64,000 nt of DNA from Rhodoferax sp. AJA081-3 (lineage in GTDB: Bacteria; Pseudomonadota; Gammaproteobacteria; Burkholderiales; Burkholderiaceae_C): contig NZ_CP059068.1 of NCBI RefSeq assembly GCF_017798165.1, positions 1,240,001 to 1,304,000 on the forward strand, read 5' to 3'. A model generated the notes under the pieces. The model saw nothing but the letters and a program-made list of their open reading frames with translations. It was not told the origin of the DNA and ran no database searches. The translations under genes and the position numbers were made by a program. Numbering within the stretch: the first letter of the stretch is position 1; every line of letters starts with the position of its first letter. Shown in pieces: positions 8,907 to 18,159 of this stretch.

Positions 8907-9851
8907 ATGCAAACTGCACGTGATGTGCTCACACCTGACGCCCTGGCCATGTTGCAGGCCATTGCGGAGGCGGGCAGTTTTGCCGCAGCCGCCCGTGCCA
9001 TGGGCATGGTGCCCAGTGCGCTGACCTACCGGGTGAGACAGATCGAGGACGCGCTGGACGTGCTCCTGTACGACCGCAGCGCGCGCCAGGCCAAACTCAC
9101 ACGTGCGGGTGCCGAACTGCTGCAAGAGGGCGCACGCCTGCTGCTGGAAATCGATGCGGTTGCCAACCGGGTCAAACGCGTGGCCACTGGGTGGGAGTCT
9201 CAACTCACCATCGCTGTGGACACCGTCATCTCCCGCGGCACGGTGATGGAGCTGTGTGAGAGTTTCTTCAGCCTGAACCCGCCCACCCGCATCAAGCTGC
9301 GCGACGAAGCCCTGACCGGCACGCTGGAGGCCCTCACATCGGGCCAGGCCGATCTGGCGCTGGGTGTGGCCCTGGACGCCGCCAATATGGCCGGCATCCA
9401 GAGCAAACCGTTGGGCAGCATGGAGTTTGTCTACGTAGTGGCGCCCCACCACCCCCTGGCCGGCGCCGCCGAGCCCCTGAGCGACACACTGATACAGCAG
9501 CACCGCGCCGTGGCCGTGGCCGACTCCCTGCAACGCGGCGCTGGTGCCACCTTTGGCCTGCTCAGCGGGCAGGATGTATTCACCGTGGGCACCATGCATG
9601 CCAAGCTGGACGCGCAGCTGCGGGGCCTGGGCGGCGGCTACCTGCCCTTGTGCATGGCCGGTAGCTACATTGAGACCGGGCGCCTGGTCATCAAGAAGAC
9701 CGAGCGACCCCAACGCCAGGTGCCACTGAGTTTTGCCTGGCGCGGCGCTACCACCTCCACCCAAGGCCGCGCTTTGCAGTGGTGGCTGCAACAGATGGAA
9801 AGCCCCAAAACACGCGCCGCCTTGCTGGAACAACACCGCGGAAATTCGTGA
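8907..9851 (+). CDS. LysR family transcriptional regulator
   Basis: This 314-residue protein has an N-terminal winged HTH (about residues 10-68; LAMLQAIAEAGSFAAAARAMG, then TYRVRQIEDAL) and a C-terminal periplasmic-binding-like effector domain. It is transcribed away from pirin and the flavodoxin-like gene across a 160-base promoter, the normal arrangement for a LysR protein and its targets. The effector cannot be predicted; a redox or quinone signal fits the neighbours. Confidence 0.95.
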   Translation: MQTARDVLTPDALAMLQAIAEAGSFAAAARAMGMVPSALTYRVRQIEDALDVLLYDRSARQAKLTRAGAELLQEGARLLLEIDAVANRVKRVATGWESQLTIAVDTVISRGTVMELCESFFSLNPPTRIKLRDEALTGTLEALTSGQADLALGVALDAANMAGIQSKPLGSMEFVYVVAPHHPLAGAAEPLSDTLIQQHRAVAVADSLQRGAGATFGLLSGQDVFTVGTMHAKLDAQLRGLGGGYLPLCMAGSYIETGRLVIKKTERPQRQVPLSFAWRGATTSTQGRALQWWLQQMESPKTRAALLEQHRGNS

Positions 9852-9912
9852 GCGCGTACGAGTCACGTATAAACTGGCACAAACAACCCAACAACTCTTG
9901 GAGACAACCCCC

Positions 9913-10956
9913 ATGACCGCACCTAGACACATTGCCATCGTTGGCGCCGGTATGGCCGCTGTCACCTGCGCACGCACCCTGGTGCAAGCGGGGCACCGGG
10001 TCACGCTGTTCGAGAAGAGCCACACGGTGGGCGGTCGCATGGCCACGCGCAACAGCGCCTTTGGCACCTTTGACACCGGCGCGCAGTACTTCACCGTGCG
10101 CGACCCCCGCTTCATGCAGGCCCTGCAAACCACGCCGGCGGTAGCCAAGCGCTGGAGCGCCAACACCGTGCAGGTGCTGGACGCCCATGGCCGCGTGGCT
10201 GCCGCCGGCCTGCCCGCACGCGAACCGCATTGGGTGCCCAGCCCCGGTATGAGCACCCTGGTGCGCCGCTGGGCACAGCCCCTGGTAGCAGCCCAGAGCC
10301 TGGAACTCAACACCCAGGTCACCCATATCGAACGCGACACCCTGAACAAGGCCCAGTGGCAACTGCGCACCACGGGTGCAGACGACAGCAGCCACGTCTA
10401 CGGCGGATTTGATGCCGTGGTGCTGGCTGTGCCATCACCGCAGGCCAAGGCGCTGCTGGAGACAGCACCCAAGGCCGCCAATCTGGTGAAGAAAATAAGC
10501 CGCGTCACCGTGATGCCCTGCTGGACACTGATGCTCGCCTTTCCGCAGGCCATGCAACCCGGCCTGTTGGCGTTGGGCCCGCAGTGGAATGCAGCGCGCA
10601 GCACCCACCACCGCATAGCCTGGATGACCCGCGAATCCAGCAAGCCCGGCCGCGGCGCCGTCGAGCGCTGGACCGTGCAGGCCAGCGCCGCTTGGTCGCA
10701 AGAACACATACACGACGATGCCAAACGGGTACAGGCCAAGCTGACCAAGGCGTTTGCCGAAGTCACTGGCATACGCGCCCAGGCCGCGCATGCAGACACC
10801 AAACGCTGGCTCTATGCCAAGACCGAGCATCCGTTGGGGCAGTCCCACCTGTGGGATGCCAGCTTAGGGCTTGGCCTGTGCGGCGACTGGTGCCTCGGCC
10901 ACCGCGTGGAAGATGCGTTCGTATCGGGCTTAGAGCTAGCCCTTGCGATCATTTGA
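9913..10956 (+). CDS. Renalase-like FAD-dependent amine oxidoreductase
   Basis: This 347-residue protein starts with a Rossmann dinucleotide fold ([17 protein letters not shown], then [15 protein letters not shown]). [16 protein letters not shown] segment follows, and [19 protein letters not shown] near the C-terminus is the second FAD contact. This is the renalase/NAD(P)-binding protein family, which in bacteria oxidises aberrant dihydropyridine nucleotides; that role here is inference. The ATG at 9913 has GGAGA upstream and starts exactly at the fold. Its stop overlaps the start of gluQRS by four bases, so the two are probably co-translated. Confidence 0.88.
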   Translation: MTAPRHIAIVGAGMAAVTCARTLVQAGHRVTLFEKSHTVGGRMATRNSAFGTFDTGAQYFTVRDPRFMQALQTTPAVAKRWSANTVQVLDAHGRVAAAGLPAREPHWVPSPGMSTLVRRWAQPLVAAQSLELNTQVTHIERDTLNKAQWQLRTTGADDSSHVYGGFDAVVLAVPSPQAKALLETAPKAANLVKKISRVTVMPCWTLMLAFPQAMQPGLLALGPQWNAARSTHHRIAWMTRESSKPGRGAVERWTVQASAAWSQEHIHDDAKRVQAKLTKAFAEVTGIRAQAAHADTKRWLYAKTEHPLGQSHLWDASLGLGLCGDWCLGHRVEDAFVSGLELALAII

Positions 10957-11972
10957 GTCCAACGGCGATTTACAGGGGCCGTTTCGCGCCCTCCCCCACC
11001 GGCCCCTTACACGCAGGCTCACTGGTGGCGGCGCTGGCCAGTTGGCTCGACGCCCGCGCCCATGGCGGCCAATGGCTGGTGCGCATAGAAGACGTGGATG
11101 TACCGCGCACCGTGGCGGGCGCTACCGAACGCATCCTGCAGCAGCTCAGCGACTGCGGGCTCACATCGGATGAACCAGTGGTGCGGCAGTCCACTCGCTC
11201 GGCGCTGTACCAAGAGGCGCTGTACCAACTCATCACCGCCCAACGCGCCTACCCTTGCTGCTGCTCCCGCAAGGACATTGCGGCTGCCATCCAGGCCCAG
11301 GGCCGGACCCGCGCGAGGCATGGCGAGCTGGTCTACCCCGGCACCTGCAGGCTGGGCATGCGGCCCAGCACCTGCGCCGACGCTGCGCCCAACACAGTCC
11401 CACCTTCCACAGCCTGGCGATTCTTGACCGAGTCGCTTAAGCAAAATTGGCCTCTAGCCCCCGTCGAATATGAACCTACCGCTATTAATTCAGTAGCATT
11501 GCATACAACACACTGGCAAGACCGTTGGATGGGCGCGCAGCAACAGGATGTGGCAGCCGAGGTGGGCGACTTCGTTCTCAAGCGCGCCGACGGCTGCGCC
11601 ACCTACCAGCTGGCCGTGGTGGTGGACGACGGCGCCCAGGGCATCACCCATGTGGTGCGCGGTTTGGATCTGGCGGATAACACGGCCCGGCAGGTGATGC
11701 TGCAACAGGCGCTGGGCCTGCCTACGCCGCAGTACTTGCACACACCGCTGGTGCTGGGTGTCAATGGCGAAAAGTTGTCCAAACAAAACGGCGCGCAGGC
11801 CTTGGACACGTCCAGCCCCGCCGCCGCGCTGGCGGCCCTGCAACACGCGGCCCAGGTGCTGGGTTTGCCCGCCAGCACGCAGACCACCATCCCCCAGGCC
11901 CTGTCCGATTGGACAGCCGCATGGCATCAGACTTATCTTGCGACCGCGATGCGCATGGACCGCGCCACGTAG
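10953..11972 (+). CDS. gluQ: Glutamyl-Q tRNA(Asp) synthetase
   Basis: This 339-residue truncated glutamyl-tRNA synthetase catalytic domain loads glutamate onto queuosine-34 of tRNA(Asp). It has the HIGH-like loop [25 protein letters not shown], the zinc-site cysteines (CCCSRKD, then YPGTC) and the KLSKQ version of KMSKS. It lacks the anticodon-binding domain, as the family does. The only plausible start is a TTG at 10953 overlapping the upstream stop. About 20 residues (163-183) are encoded by a copy of the dispersed repeat inserted in frame. Its last 40 bases overlap the end of the convergent ABC permease gene. Confidence 0.93.
   Translation: MSPTAIYRGRFAPSPTGPLHAGSLVAALASWLDARAHGGQWLVRIEDVDVPRTVAGATERILQQLSDCGLTSDEPVVRQSTRSALYQEALYQLITAQRAYPCCCSRKDIAAAIQAQGRTRARHGELVYPGTCRLGMRPSTCADAAPNTVPPSTAWRFLTESLKQNWPLAPVEYEPTAINSVALHTTHWQDRWMGAQQQDVAAEVGDFVLKRADGCATYQLAVVVDDGAQGITHVVRGLDLADNTARQVMLQQALGLPTPQYLHTPLVLGVNGEKLSKQNGAQALDTSSPAAALAALQHAAQVLGLPASTQTTIPQALSDWTAAWHQTYLATAMRMDRAT
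11440..11500 (-). repeat. Dispersed GGGGGCTA repeat, copy 3 (in frame inside gluQ)
   Basis: ATTGGCCTCTAGCCCCCGTC, then GAATATGAACC and GCTATTAATTCAGTAGC. It is near identical at its conserved end to copy 6 at 49905. It adds a segment between the zinc-binding region and the conserved TTHWQDRW part of GluQRS without breaking the frame. Confidence 0.9.
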
Positions 11973-13111
11973 AGCAGGCACAACACGGTCAAGCCTGCAC
12001 CCACCAGCACACCTGGCAACACACGGGCCAGCGTCAGCGCTTCACCCTTGAGCACCAGCATCATCAGGGTATTCTGGGCCAGCCCCGGCACCCACAGGTA
12101 CCAGGCGGCATCCCCCCCGGGGTTCAACAGGCTGACCATGGGCGCCAGCCCCACCAATGTGACGACCAGTGCACTACCCGCCTGCGCTTCCTTGAAGGTC
12201 TTGGAGCGAATGGCCAACGCCATCAGCACCGCACCCAGGCCGGCGGCCAGTGGCAGCTGCAGCAGCAAAAAGACCACCACCTCGTACCAGCCAAACTGGA
12301 ACATGGCCTGCAGGCTGTCGCTGCGCAGCAGCCACTGCGCCGGCACAAAGCTCAGATTGGCCAGCAAGGCCACGGCCATGCCCAGCAATGCCACTGCACC
12401 CCATTTACCCAGCACCAGTGCAAAGTGTTGAACCGGGTTCATCAGCAGCGGCTCCAGTGAGCCCCGCTCACGCTCACCTGCCGTGCTGTCCAGCGCCGCG
12501 GTCAGGGCGCCGTAGAGCACGGCCATGATGATGAACATCGGAATGATGCCGGTGATACGTGCCGCACGGGCCTGGGTGCTGGCCAGGTCACGCTCCTGCA
12601 CATCCACGGCCTGCAGCAGTTCGGTGGACACACCGCGCAGCGCCATGCTCAGCGTGGCGCGTTCGCGGTTGAAGCCCTGCAGCAGCCGCACGAGTGTGCC
12701 CACACCGGCACCGGCGCGCTGGTTGGCACTGTCGCTGACCACCTCGACCGTGGGGCGCTCACCGGTACGCAGAGCGTCTTCAAAGTCTTTGCCAATCACC
12801 AACACCGGCTCCAGCAGCGTGGTGGCGCGCAACCGGGCCTCGTAGTCCGCCGGTGCGGCCTTGAGGGTGTAGGTTTGGCGCTCCAGGAAGTTGCGCAGGC
12901 TGGGCGCGTGTTCGATGCCCACTACCATCACCTCACGCTTCTCGGCGCGCTCTTCCAGCGAGGAAATCAGGGTCGACAGCGCCAGCAGCAGCAACGGCCC
13001 CATCAGCACGGCAGGGACCAGCAGGCGCAGCAGAGTGCGCCGGTCGCGTAGCGCATCCATCACTTCTTTGGTGAAGACGATCCAGAAGCCTTTCAACAAA
13101 AACTTGCTCAT
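11933..13111 (-). CDS. ABC-2 type transporter permease (NatB-like)
   Basis: This 392-residue membrane protein has one N-terminal helix (about 25-50), a large extracytoplasmic loop (about 50-170) and five or six helices in the C-terminal half. This is the NatB/YhaP layout of ABC-2 exporters. The ATP-binding partner lies directly upstream with a 4-base ATGA overlap, and a secreted peptidase gene precedes that with the same overlap. NatAB of Bacillus exports sodium, but many relatives export other solutes, so the substrate is open. The 3' end overlaps gluQ, which runs in the opposite direction. Confidence 0.9.
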   Translation of the reverse strand: MSKFLLKGFWIVFTKEVMDALRDRRTLLRLLVPAVLMGPLLLLALSTLISSLEERAEKREVMVVGIEHAPSLRNFLERQTYTLKAAPADYEARLRATTLLEPVLVIGKDFEDALRTGERPTVEVVSDSANQRAGAGVGTLVRLLQGFNRERATLSMALRGVSTELLQAVDVQERDLASTQARAARITGIIPMFIIMAVLYGALTAALDSTAGERERGSLEPLLMNPVQHFALVLGKWGAVALLGMAVALLANLSFVPAQWLLRSDSLQAMFQFGWYEVVVFLLLQLPLAAGLGAVLMALAIRSKTFKEAQAGSALVVTLVGLAPMVSLLNPGGDAAWYLWVPGLAQNTLMMLVLKGEALTLARVLPGVLVGAGLTVLCLLYVARSMRIAVAR

Positions 13112-13917
13112 ACAGATTCCTGGCTTGCCAGAGAAGGCAAAGGGGGCTGAGGGGGAAAGGCCAGCTTGACAAAGGCGTCTTCAAACTTGGTCTCACCGGC
13201 CTGCTCCAGCAGCTCGGCCACCGTGCCCTGGGCGACACTGCGGCCCTGCGCCACCACGACCACGTGTTCACACAGCTGCTCCACCTCTTGCATGATGTGG
13301 GTCGAAAAAATGATGCACTTGCTGCCGCCCGCGGGGGAACGCAGGTGGCGCAGGGCCTCACGCAAGGCGCGCGTGGCCAGCACATCCAGACCATTGGTGG
13401 GTTCATCCAGCACGATGTTGGCCGGGTCGTGCACCAGGGCGCGGGCCAGCGCGGTTTTCATGCGTTCACCCTGGCTGAAGCCCTCGGCCCGCCGGTCCAG
13501 GATCTTGTCCATGTCCAACAGGCGCGACAGCTCTTCGGCGCGTGCGCTGGCGGCATCGGCCTCCATGCCCTGCAGGCGACCAAAGTAGATGATGTTTTCA
13601 CGGGCTGACAGTCGTGGGTAGAGCCCGTGCGCGTCGCCCAGAATGCCCAGGCGTGCCAGTGCCTGGCGGGGTGCCTGCTCTACAGCAATGCCATCGACCG
13701 TAATGCTGCCGCCATCGGGCTTGAACAAGCCACCCAGCATGCGCAGCGTGGTGGTCTTGCCCGCACCATTGGCCCCCAGCAGACCGGTGATACGACCGCT
13801 GGCCGCGTGCACGGTGACACCCTGCACGGCATTCACAGTTTGTTTGGCGGCGCGCTGGAACAAAGAACCACCGGTGCGTGACACAAAGTGTTTGCTGACG
13901 TTGTCAATATGGATCAT
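13108..13917 (-). CDS. ABC transporter ATP-binding protein (NatA-like)
   Basis: This 269-residue ATPase has Walker A GANGAGKTTTLRML, signature FSQGERMKTALARAL (a variant of LSGGQ), Walker B NIVLDEPTNGLD and the H-loop STHIMQEVEQL. The ATG at 13917 begins the conserved N-terminus MIHIDNVSKHF, so the longer upstream open frame is not coding. It powers the permease at 11933-13111, with which it overlaps by four bases, and overlaps the upstream peptidase stop in the same way. Confidence 0.95.
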   Translation of the reverse strand: MIHIDNVSKHFVSRTGGSLFQRAAKQTVNAVQGVTVHAASGRITGLLGANGAGKTTTLRMLGGLFKPDGGSITVDGIAVEQAPRQALARLGILGDAHGLYPRLSARENIIYFGRLQGMEADAASARAEELSRLLDMDKILDRRAEGFSQGERMKTALARALVHDPANIVLDEPTNGLDVLATRALREALRHLRSPAGGSKCIIFSTHIMQEVEQLCEHVVVVAQGRSVAQGTVAELLEQAGETKFEDAFVKLAFPPQPPLPSLASQESV

Positions 13918-15410
13918 GGTTGGACCGGCACAAATACGCTGGGCCGCGGAATACGGGTCGCACAACTGGCATCTTGTGGCAAGGCGGTGCTGGCTTGTTT
14001 GGCGTCTATGAAACGGAACAACACCTCGTTCATACAACCCACAGCCGCCACACCATGGCCGGCCTGGGGCACCACAACATGCTGCACCAGGGACTTGTCT
14101 TGCGCGCCCAGCGCCTGGGCCACACGTTCTCCATGGCGCGGTGGTGTGGCCGGGTCTGCCCCGCCGCTGAGTACCAAAACAGGCGAGCGGGTTGGGCCCA
14201 CTGTGAAGAACTCGGGGGGCACGGCACCTTTGGGCCAGTTCTGGCAAGCATCTGCATAGAAGCTGGCGTCGGCACTGCCAAAGTCCGCGCCCGGCTTGTC
14301 ACTTGCAGCGGCCAGGCGCGGCACATCTTCTGCGCACACCACCGAGAAATGCATGCCCATGGCCACTCGCATGGCCTTGCGGGTAGCCACCGCGCCAGCC
14401 AAACCCAACAGACCTTCAAAACGCCCATGGCTGGCCGCTGCGTCTATGGCGGCGGGCAAGGCGGCGGTTAAAGCAGGCACATACAACGGGGTGCGCACGC
14501 TGCGCAACAGCAGATCACGCGTCAGCGTGAAACGCTCGGGCAGGCCCGTCACCGGATGGTTGACGCTGACGTCACGGGGCAGACTTTGCAGCAACGCAGC
14601 CCACTGCTGGCGCAGTTGTGGGTACTGCGCCCTACATGCCGTGTCCTGTTCACAGGCCAACAGGCTGGCATCGAGTGCGGCCTGGCTATCGGTGGAAAAA
14701 CTGGCGGGCAACACCATGTCGGGCGGCGCCACACCGTCCAGCACCGTGCGGCGCACACGGTCGGGGTACTGCCGCTGGTACTCCAGCGCGGCGCGGGTGC
14801 CGTAGGAGGCGCCGACCAGGTTCCACTGTGGTGCGCCCAACTGCTGGCGCACAGCCTCAAAGTCCTGCATGGCGATGGTGGTCGTGTAGAAGCGCAAATC
14901 CCCATAGGGCAGCTGCATCAGCGCGGCGCGGCACTGCTCCAGCCGGCGGGCCTGTGCAGCAGGGTTCACCGCTTCCACCAGGGGCAGCTTGCTGTCGTCT
15001 TCACACTGCAGCGGGGCCGATTTGCCGGTACCGCGTTGGTCGACAAAGACCAGGTCGCGGCGGTAGTTCAGGCGTGTGAACCGGGACAACATGGCGGGGG
15101 CCACACCTATGGCACTTTGGCCGGGCCCACCGGCCAGCATTAGCACCGGATCGGGCTGTTTGTTGCGCGCCATGGCGGGTACGACCAGGTAGTGCACGTC
15201 GATCTGCACACCCTTGGGGTTTGTAGGGTCCAGAGGGCGCTGGATGACACCACACTGCAACTCGTTGGGCAGGCCTTCCACGCGGCAGACCTGTGTAGCG
15301 GCCCATGCAGGCACAGTCTGTACTACGAGAGCCCCCAGCGCAATCACCAAGGCACCTCGTGCACGCTGGCGGAACTGGGTGGGTGTAAAAGTAGGAAGTT
15401 GTTGGTGCAT
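13914..15410 (-). CDS. Secreted alpha/beta-hydrolase peptidase (tripeptidyl aminopeptidase type)
   Basis: About 498 residues. A Sec signal peptide (hydrophobic GALVIALGALVVQTVPAWA) is followed by the peptidase S33 fold: the oxyanion segment LAGGPGQSA, VDQRGTGKS, the nucleophile elbow GASYGTRAALEY and a C-terminal GHG histidine. The family cleaves N-terminal amino acids or tripeptides outside the cytoplasm. The ATG at 15410 gives the shortest N-region before the signal; an ATG at 15446 is possible. The 4-base overlap with the NatA-like ATPase gene makes it the first gene of a three-gene operon. Confidence 0.88.
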   Translation of the reverse strand: MHQQLPTFTPTQFRQRARGALVIALGALVVQTVPAWAATQVCRVEGLPNELQCGVIQRPLDPTNPKGVQIDVHYLVVPAMARNKQPDPVLMLAGGPGQSAIGVAPAMLSRFTRLNYRRDLVFVDQRGTGKSAPLQCEDDSKLPLVEAVNPAAQARRLEQCRAALMQLPYGDLRFYTTTIAMQDFEAVRQQLGAPQWNLVGASYGTRAALEYQRQYPDRVRRTVLDGVAPPDMVLPASFSTDSQAALDASLLACEQDTACRAQYPQLRQQWAALLQSLPRDVSVNHPVTGLPERFTLTRDLLLRSVRTPLYVPALTAALPAAIDAAASHGRFEGLLGLAGAVATRKAMRVAMGMHFSVVCAEDVPRLAAASDKPGADFGSADASFYADACQNWPKGAVPPEFFTVGPTRSPVLVLSGGADPATPPRHGERVAQALGAQDKSLVQHVVVPQAGHGVAAVGCMNEVLFRFIDAKQASTALPQDASCATRIPRPSVFVPVQP

Positions 15411-15517
15411 ATCCGTTCTGTGCGGGCTGAACCGATGGGACGCCATTATGTGTTGAAGCTGCGAAGCGGCGTGCTGCACACGCCCACATCAACCACACAG
15501 CCTACTGAGCAACAGGG

Positions 15518-16342
15518 CTACCGATTCAAATCTAAAACGTAACGGCTGCCTAGTCGTGCCTTGAAGATTCTGGCCAACTCGCCACTTCTTTGCAGCTCCG
15601 CCATGCCACGCACCAGCCGGGCCCCAAGCTCTGGCGACAAATTTTGCGACAACATGAGCCACACCGGTTTGGATGCCAACACCACGCGCTGGGCTGTGGC
15701 AAAACGTGCCTCCAACCCCGCCCCAGCCAGCGCATCCAGCAAGGACTCATTGACCGTGCAAAACCCGTCGATACGCTCTGCCAGCAACATGCGCACGCCC
15801 GACTCCTGTGACGACAAATCCTGGAAGCGCCATGCTGCGGACTTGTCATCTGCCAACTCCTGACAGCCGCCGTTCAATCGCCCAAGTTCCATGCCTACCA
15901 ATGCTCCGCGACCGGCAATCCGCAAGCCCGGCCGCATTTGCACAATCTGCTGCGTATTAAAAACCACCAAGGCTTCCACAACCTTTCCCCGTGTGAATGC
16001 GTTTCTGAACATCAAAGTGGCATCGGCAGATCCAGAGGCCACCACGGCAGCGGCCCGCGCAAACGGAACCACTTCCACACGGATGGCCAGCCCCGTTTGC
16101 CTAGACAGGGCCGCCACGATGTCCGGGTACAGCCCCTGCGCCTTACCGGTCTCGTCCAACCAGCCAAAAGGTTTGGACTGCAACACTGGCATCAATAGGA
16201 CACGTTCAGACGCACACAGGCTTGGGGGCAAAACAACAGCCAACACCACCAACAGCGACCTGCATACCGCCAAGAAGTAGGTGTTGATCAGAACTGCTGG
16301 AGCAACAGTATGGACGATATGCATGCGAACATCGTAGTGCAT
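15518..16342 (-). CDS. Orphan periplasmic solute-binding protein (SBP_bac_3 type)
   Basis: This 274-residue protein has a hydrophobic segment (about 22-43) ending in a signal-peptidase-like site before SERVLLMPV. A type II binding-protein fold follows (PFGWLDETGKAQGLYPDIVAALSRQTG, then a hinge and second lobe). No ABC permease or ATPase is next to it, so it may sense or bind amino-acid-like ligands without importing them. Residues 1-6 are optional, since an ATG at 16324 also fits. A homologous binding domain forms the sensor of the GGDEF/EAL protein at 18160-20730. Confidence 0.8.
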   Translation of the reverse strand: MHYDVRMHIVHTVAPAVLINTYFLAVCRSLLVVLAVVLPPSLCASERVLLMPVLQSKPFGWLDETGKAQGLYPDIVAALSRQTGLAIRVEVVPFARAAAVVASGSADATLMFRNAFTRGKVVEALVVFNTQQIVQMRPGLRIAGRGALVGMELGRLNGGCQELADDKSAAWRFQDLSSQESGVRMLLAERIDGFCTVNESLLDALAGAGLEARFATAQRVVLASKPVWLMLSQNLSPELGARLVRGMAELQRSGELARIFKARLGSRYVLDLNR

Positions 16343-16557
16343 TTAAGTGTGATGAAATCATTCAAGACCGTTGCAGTATTTCGGGCCATCAGCGCCCGTT
16401 ATGAATTGCCCCATTGACGCGCGACGACAGAGCCCTCCATCGGACCGAGTCAACCGCCCGTCCACCCTCTTCCTGGGGAACGTAGATGCGCAGGTGCATT
16501 GCCGATATGCTCCGCTCCCAGCCCGCCGGACACCTGGCACCTACAGAGGGGAAACAC

Positions 16558-18129
16558 ATGTTGAAACACAAATTGCAAGCGCTAACACCTTCGTGTGTGG
16601 CCGCGTACACCGGGCCTTGTCTGGTGGCTATGGGCTGTTGCCTGGCGCCGCATTTGGGCGCACATGCCATGGATGTTTTCAACCCGGTGACGAACCTGCT
16701 CATCATGGACCAGATCACCGTAGCGGGCCTGGGCATGTACACCGATGTCAGGGCCACGATCCATTCCTACTCCCTGCTGGAGGTTGACGGCAGCGTGCCG
16801 CAGACCGCTGCATTTGATCCAGCCACGAGTCTGCTCACGCTAGCGTCCGTCAAAGTAGATGGGAAGATCTATAACAACGTGCGCGTCAAGATCCATACGC
16901 ATGCCCTGCTCAATGCCGAAAAATCGGGCGCAGTGCCCACGCCAAGCCCATCGCCAACACCCACGCCCACTACCGCGGGCACCTACTATTTTTCCGATTG
17001 CCAAGCCGGTTCCTCCGCAAGCTGCGTCCAGGGCAACAATGCCAACCCAGGCACCCAGGCCGAACCCAAACAGAGTCTCATGGGCTTGAATGTGAATGCG
17101 CTGCCTGCGGGGACGCAGTTGTTGTTCAACCGGGGCGGCGTGTGGAACTGGACGTCCACCGTGCGGTTGGACAACCGCAACACCAGTGCAGCCGCACCGC
17201 TGACTTTCGGCGCCTATGGCAGCGGAGCGGCTCCCGTGCTGCTGGTGTCAACAAACCTGGGTTTCGAGACCGGCGAATGGCAAAACACGGTACCGGACGG
17301 TGGTTATGTTTTTCGCGGACTGAAGTTTGAAGCCACGGCATCTGCCCCAGACAACGCCTGGGCCATCTGGCTCCGTGGCACGGTGGGTGACGTGCTGATC
17401 GAAGACGTAGAGTTCACCAACTTCGGCATTGCGCTGAACGGCCAAGGCCATGACGATATCCAGCGGGTCACGGTACGCAACTCACGCTTCCTCCGCAACA
17501 AGAGCATGGGTGTGCTGGGTACCTTCAACCATTCGCTGTTCGAGGGAAATGTGTTTGAAGGCAATAACTTCTCGGGCAGCGGCTTCAACCACGGCACCTA
17601 CTTCAGCAACGTCACCAACCTGACCTTGCGCAATAACCGCTACCTGCGCAACTCGGTGGTGAACGGCATTTGCACCGGCGGCAACATGACATTCCACGGT
17701 ATGAACGATGGCCTGTTGATAGAGGGCAACACCATCGAGCAGGACACATCGGCGCCGGGTTGCTGGCTGATGTCGATCACGCAGGGGTACGACACTGCCG
17801 AAGGTTTTCGCAACACCGTGGTGCGCAACAACCGGTTGATCAATGGTGGCAACAATGCCATGAACGCCCAGTCTGCGGCGGGCATCCTGGTCGAGGGCAA
17901 TACCATCATCAACACCACCCCCACCTACCAGGTGGCCATCAGTGTGGGCCACACCGACTACCCCAACGGTGACTTGGCCGACGGCAACGCCACCGTGCGC
18001 AACAACACGATTTGCCAAGGTGGCGGTGCAACCGGGCCTGCCACCACCGTCATTGCACCCAATAGCACGGTCAGTAACAACGTGGTGGTGTCCGGTGTGG
18101 CAGCCACCACCGGGATCTGCGCACGTTAA
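16558..18129 (+). CDS. Secreted right-handed beta-helix protein with a duplicated N-terminal motif
   Basis: This 523-residue protein starts at an ATG preceded by AGAGGGG. Residues 1-40 form a long signal region. Two tandem copies of a motif of about 38 residues follow: FNPVTNLLIMDQITVAG...TDVRATIHSYSLLEV and FDPATSLLTLASVKVDG...NNVRVKIHTHALLN. A Pro/Thr/Ser linker (PTPSPSPTPTPTT) leads to a parallel beta-helix rich in Asn turns (VLIEDVEFTNFG, LTLRNNRYLRNS, TVVRNNRLINGG). Such helices are typical of secreted polysaccharide-active or surface proteins. No catalytic residues can be assigned. It is single-copy and flanked by opposing genes. Confidence 0.85.
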   Translation: MLKHKLQALTPSCVAAYTGPCLVAMGCCLAPHLGAHAMDVFNPVTNLLIMDQITVAGLGMYTDVRATIHSYSLLEVDGSVPQTAAFDPATSLLTLASVKVDGKIYNNVRVKIHTHALLNAEKSGAVPTPSPSPTPTPTTAGTYYFSDCQAGSSASCVQGNNANPGTQAEPKQSLMGLNVNALPAGTQLLFNRGGVWNWTSTVRLDNRNTSAAAPLTFGAYGSGAAPVLLVSTNLGFETGEWQNTVPDGGYVFRGLKFEATASAPDNAWAIWLRGTVGDVLIEDVEFTNFGIALNGQGHDDIQRVTVRNSRFLRNKSMGVLGTFNHSLFEGNVFEGNNFSGSGFNHGTYFSNVTNLTLRNNRYLRNSVVNGICTGGNMTFHGMNDGLLIEGNTIEQDTSAPGCWLMSITQGYDTAEGFRNTVVRNNRLINGGNNAMNAQSAAGILVEGNTIINTTPTYQVAISVGHTDYPNGDLADGNATVRNNTICQGGGATGPATTVIAPNSTVSNNVVVSGVAATTGICAR

Positions 18130-18159
18130 AGTCTTCCTGGGTGCCCCGTGCGGTAGCTG

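Noticed and set aside
8892..10373. A 493-codon open frame opposite the LysR and renalase-like genes
   Set aside because: Its composition is that of an antisense shadow and both genes beneath it have complete family motifs.
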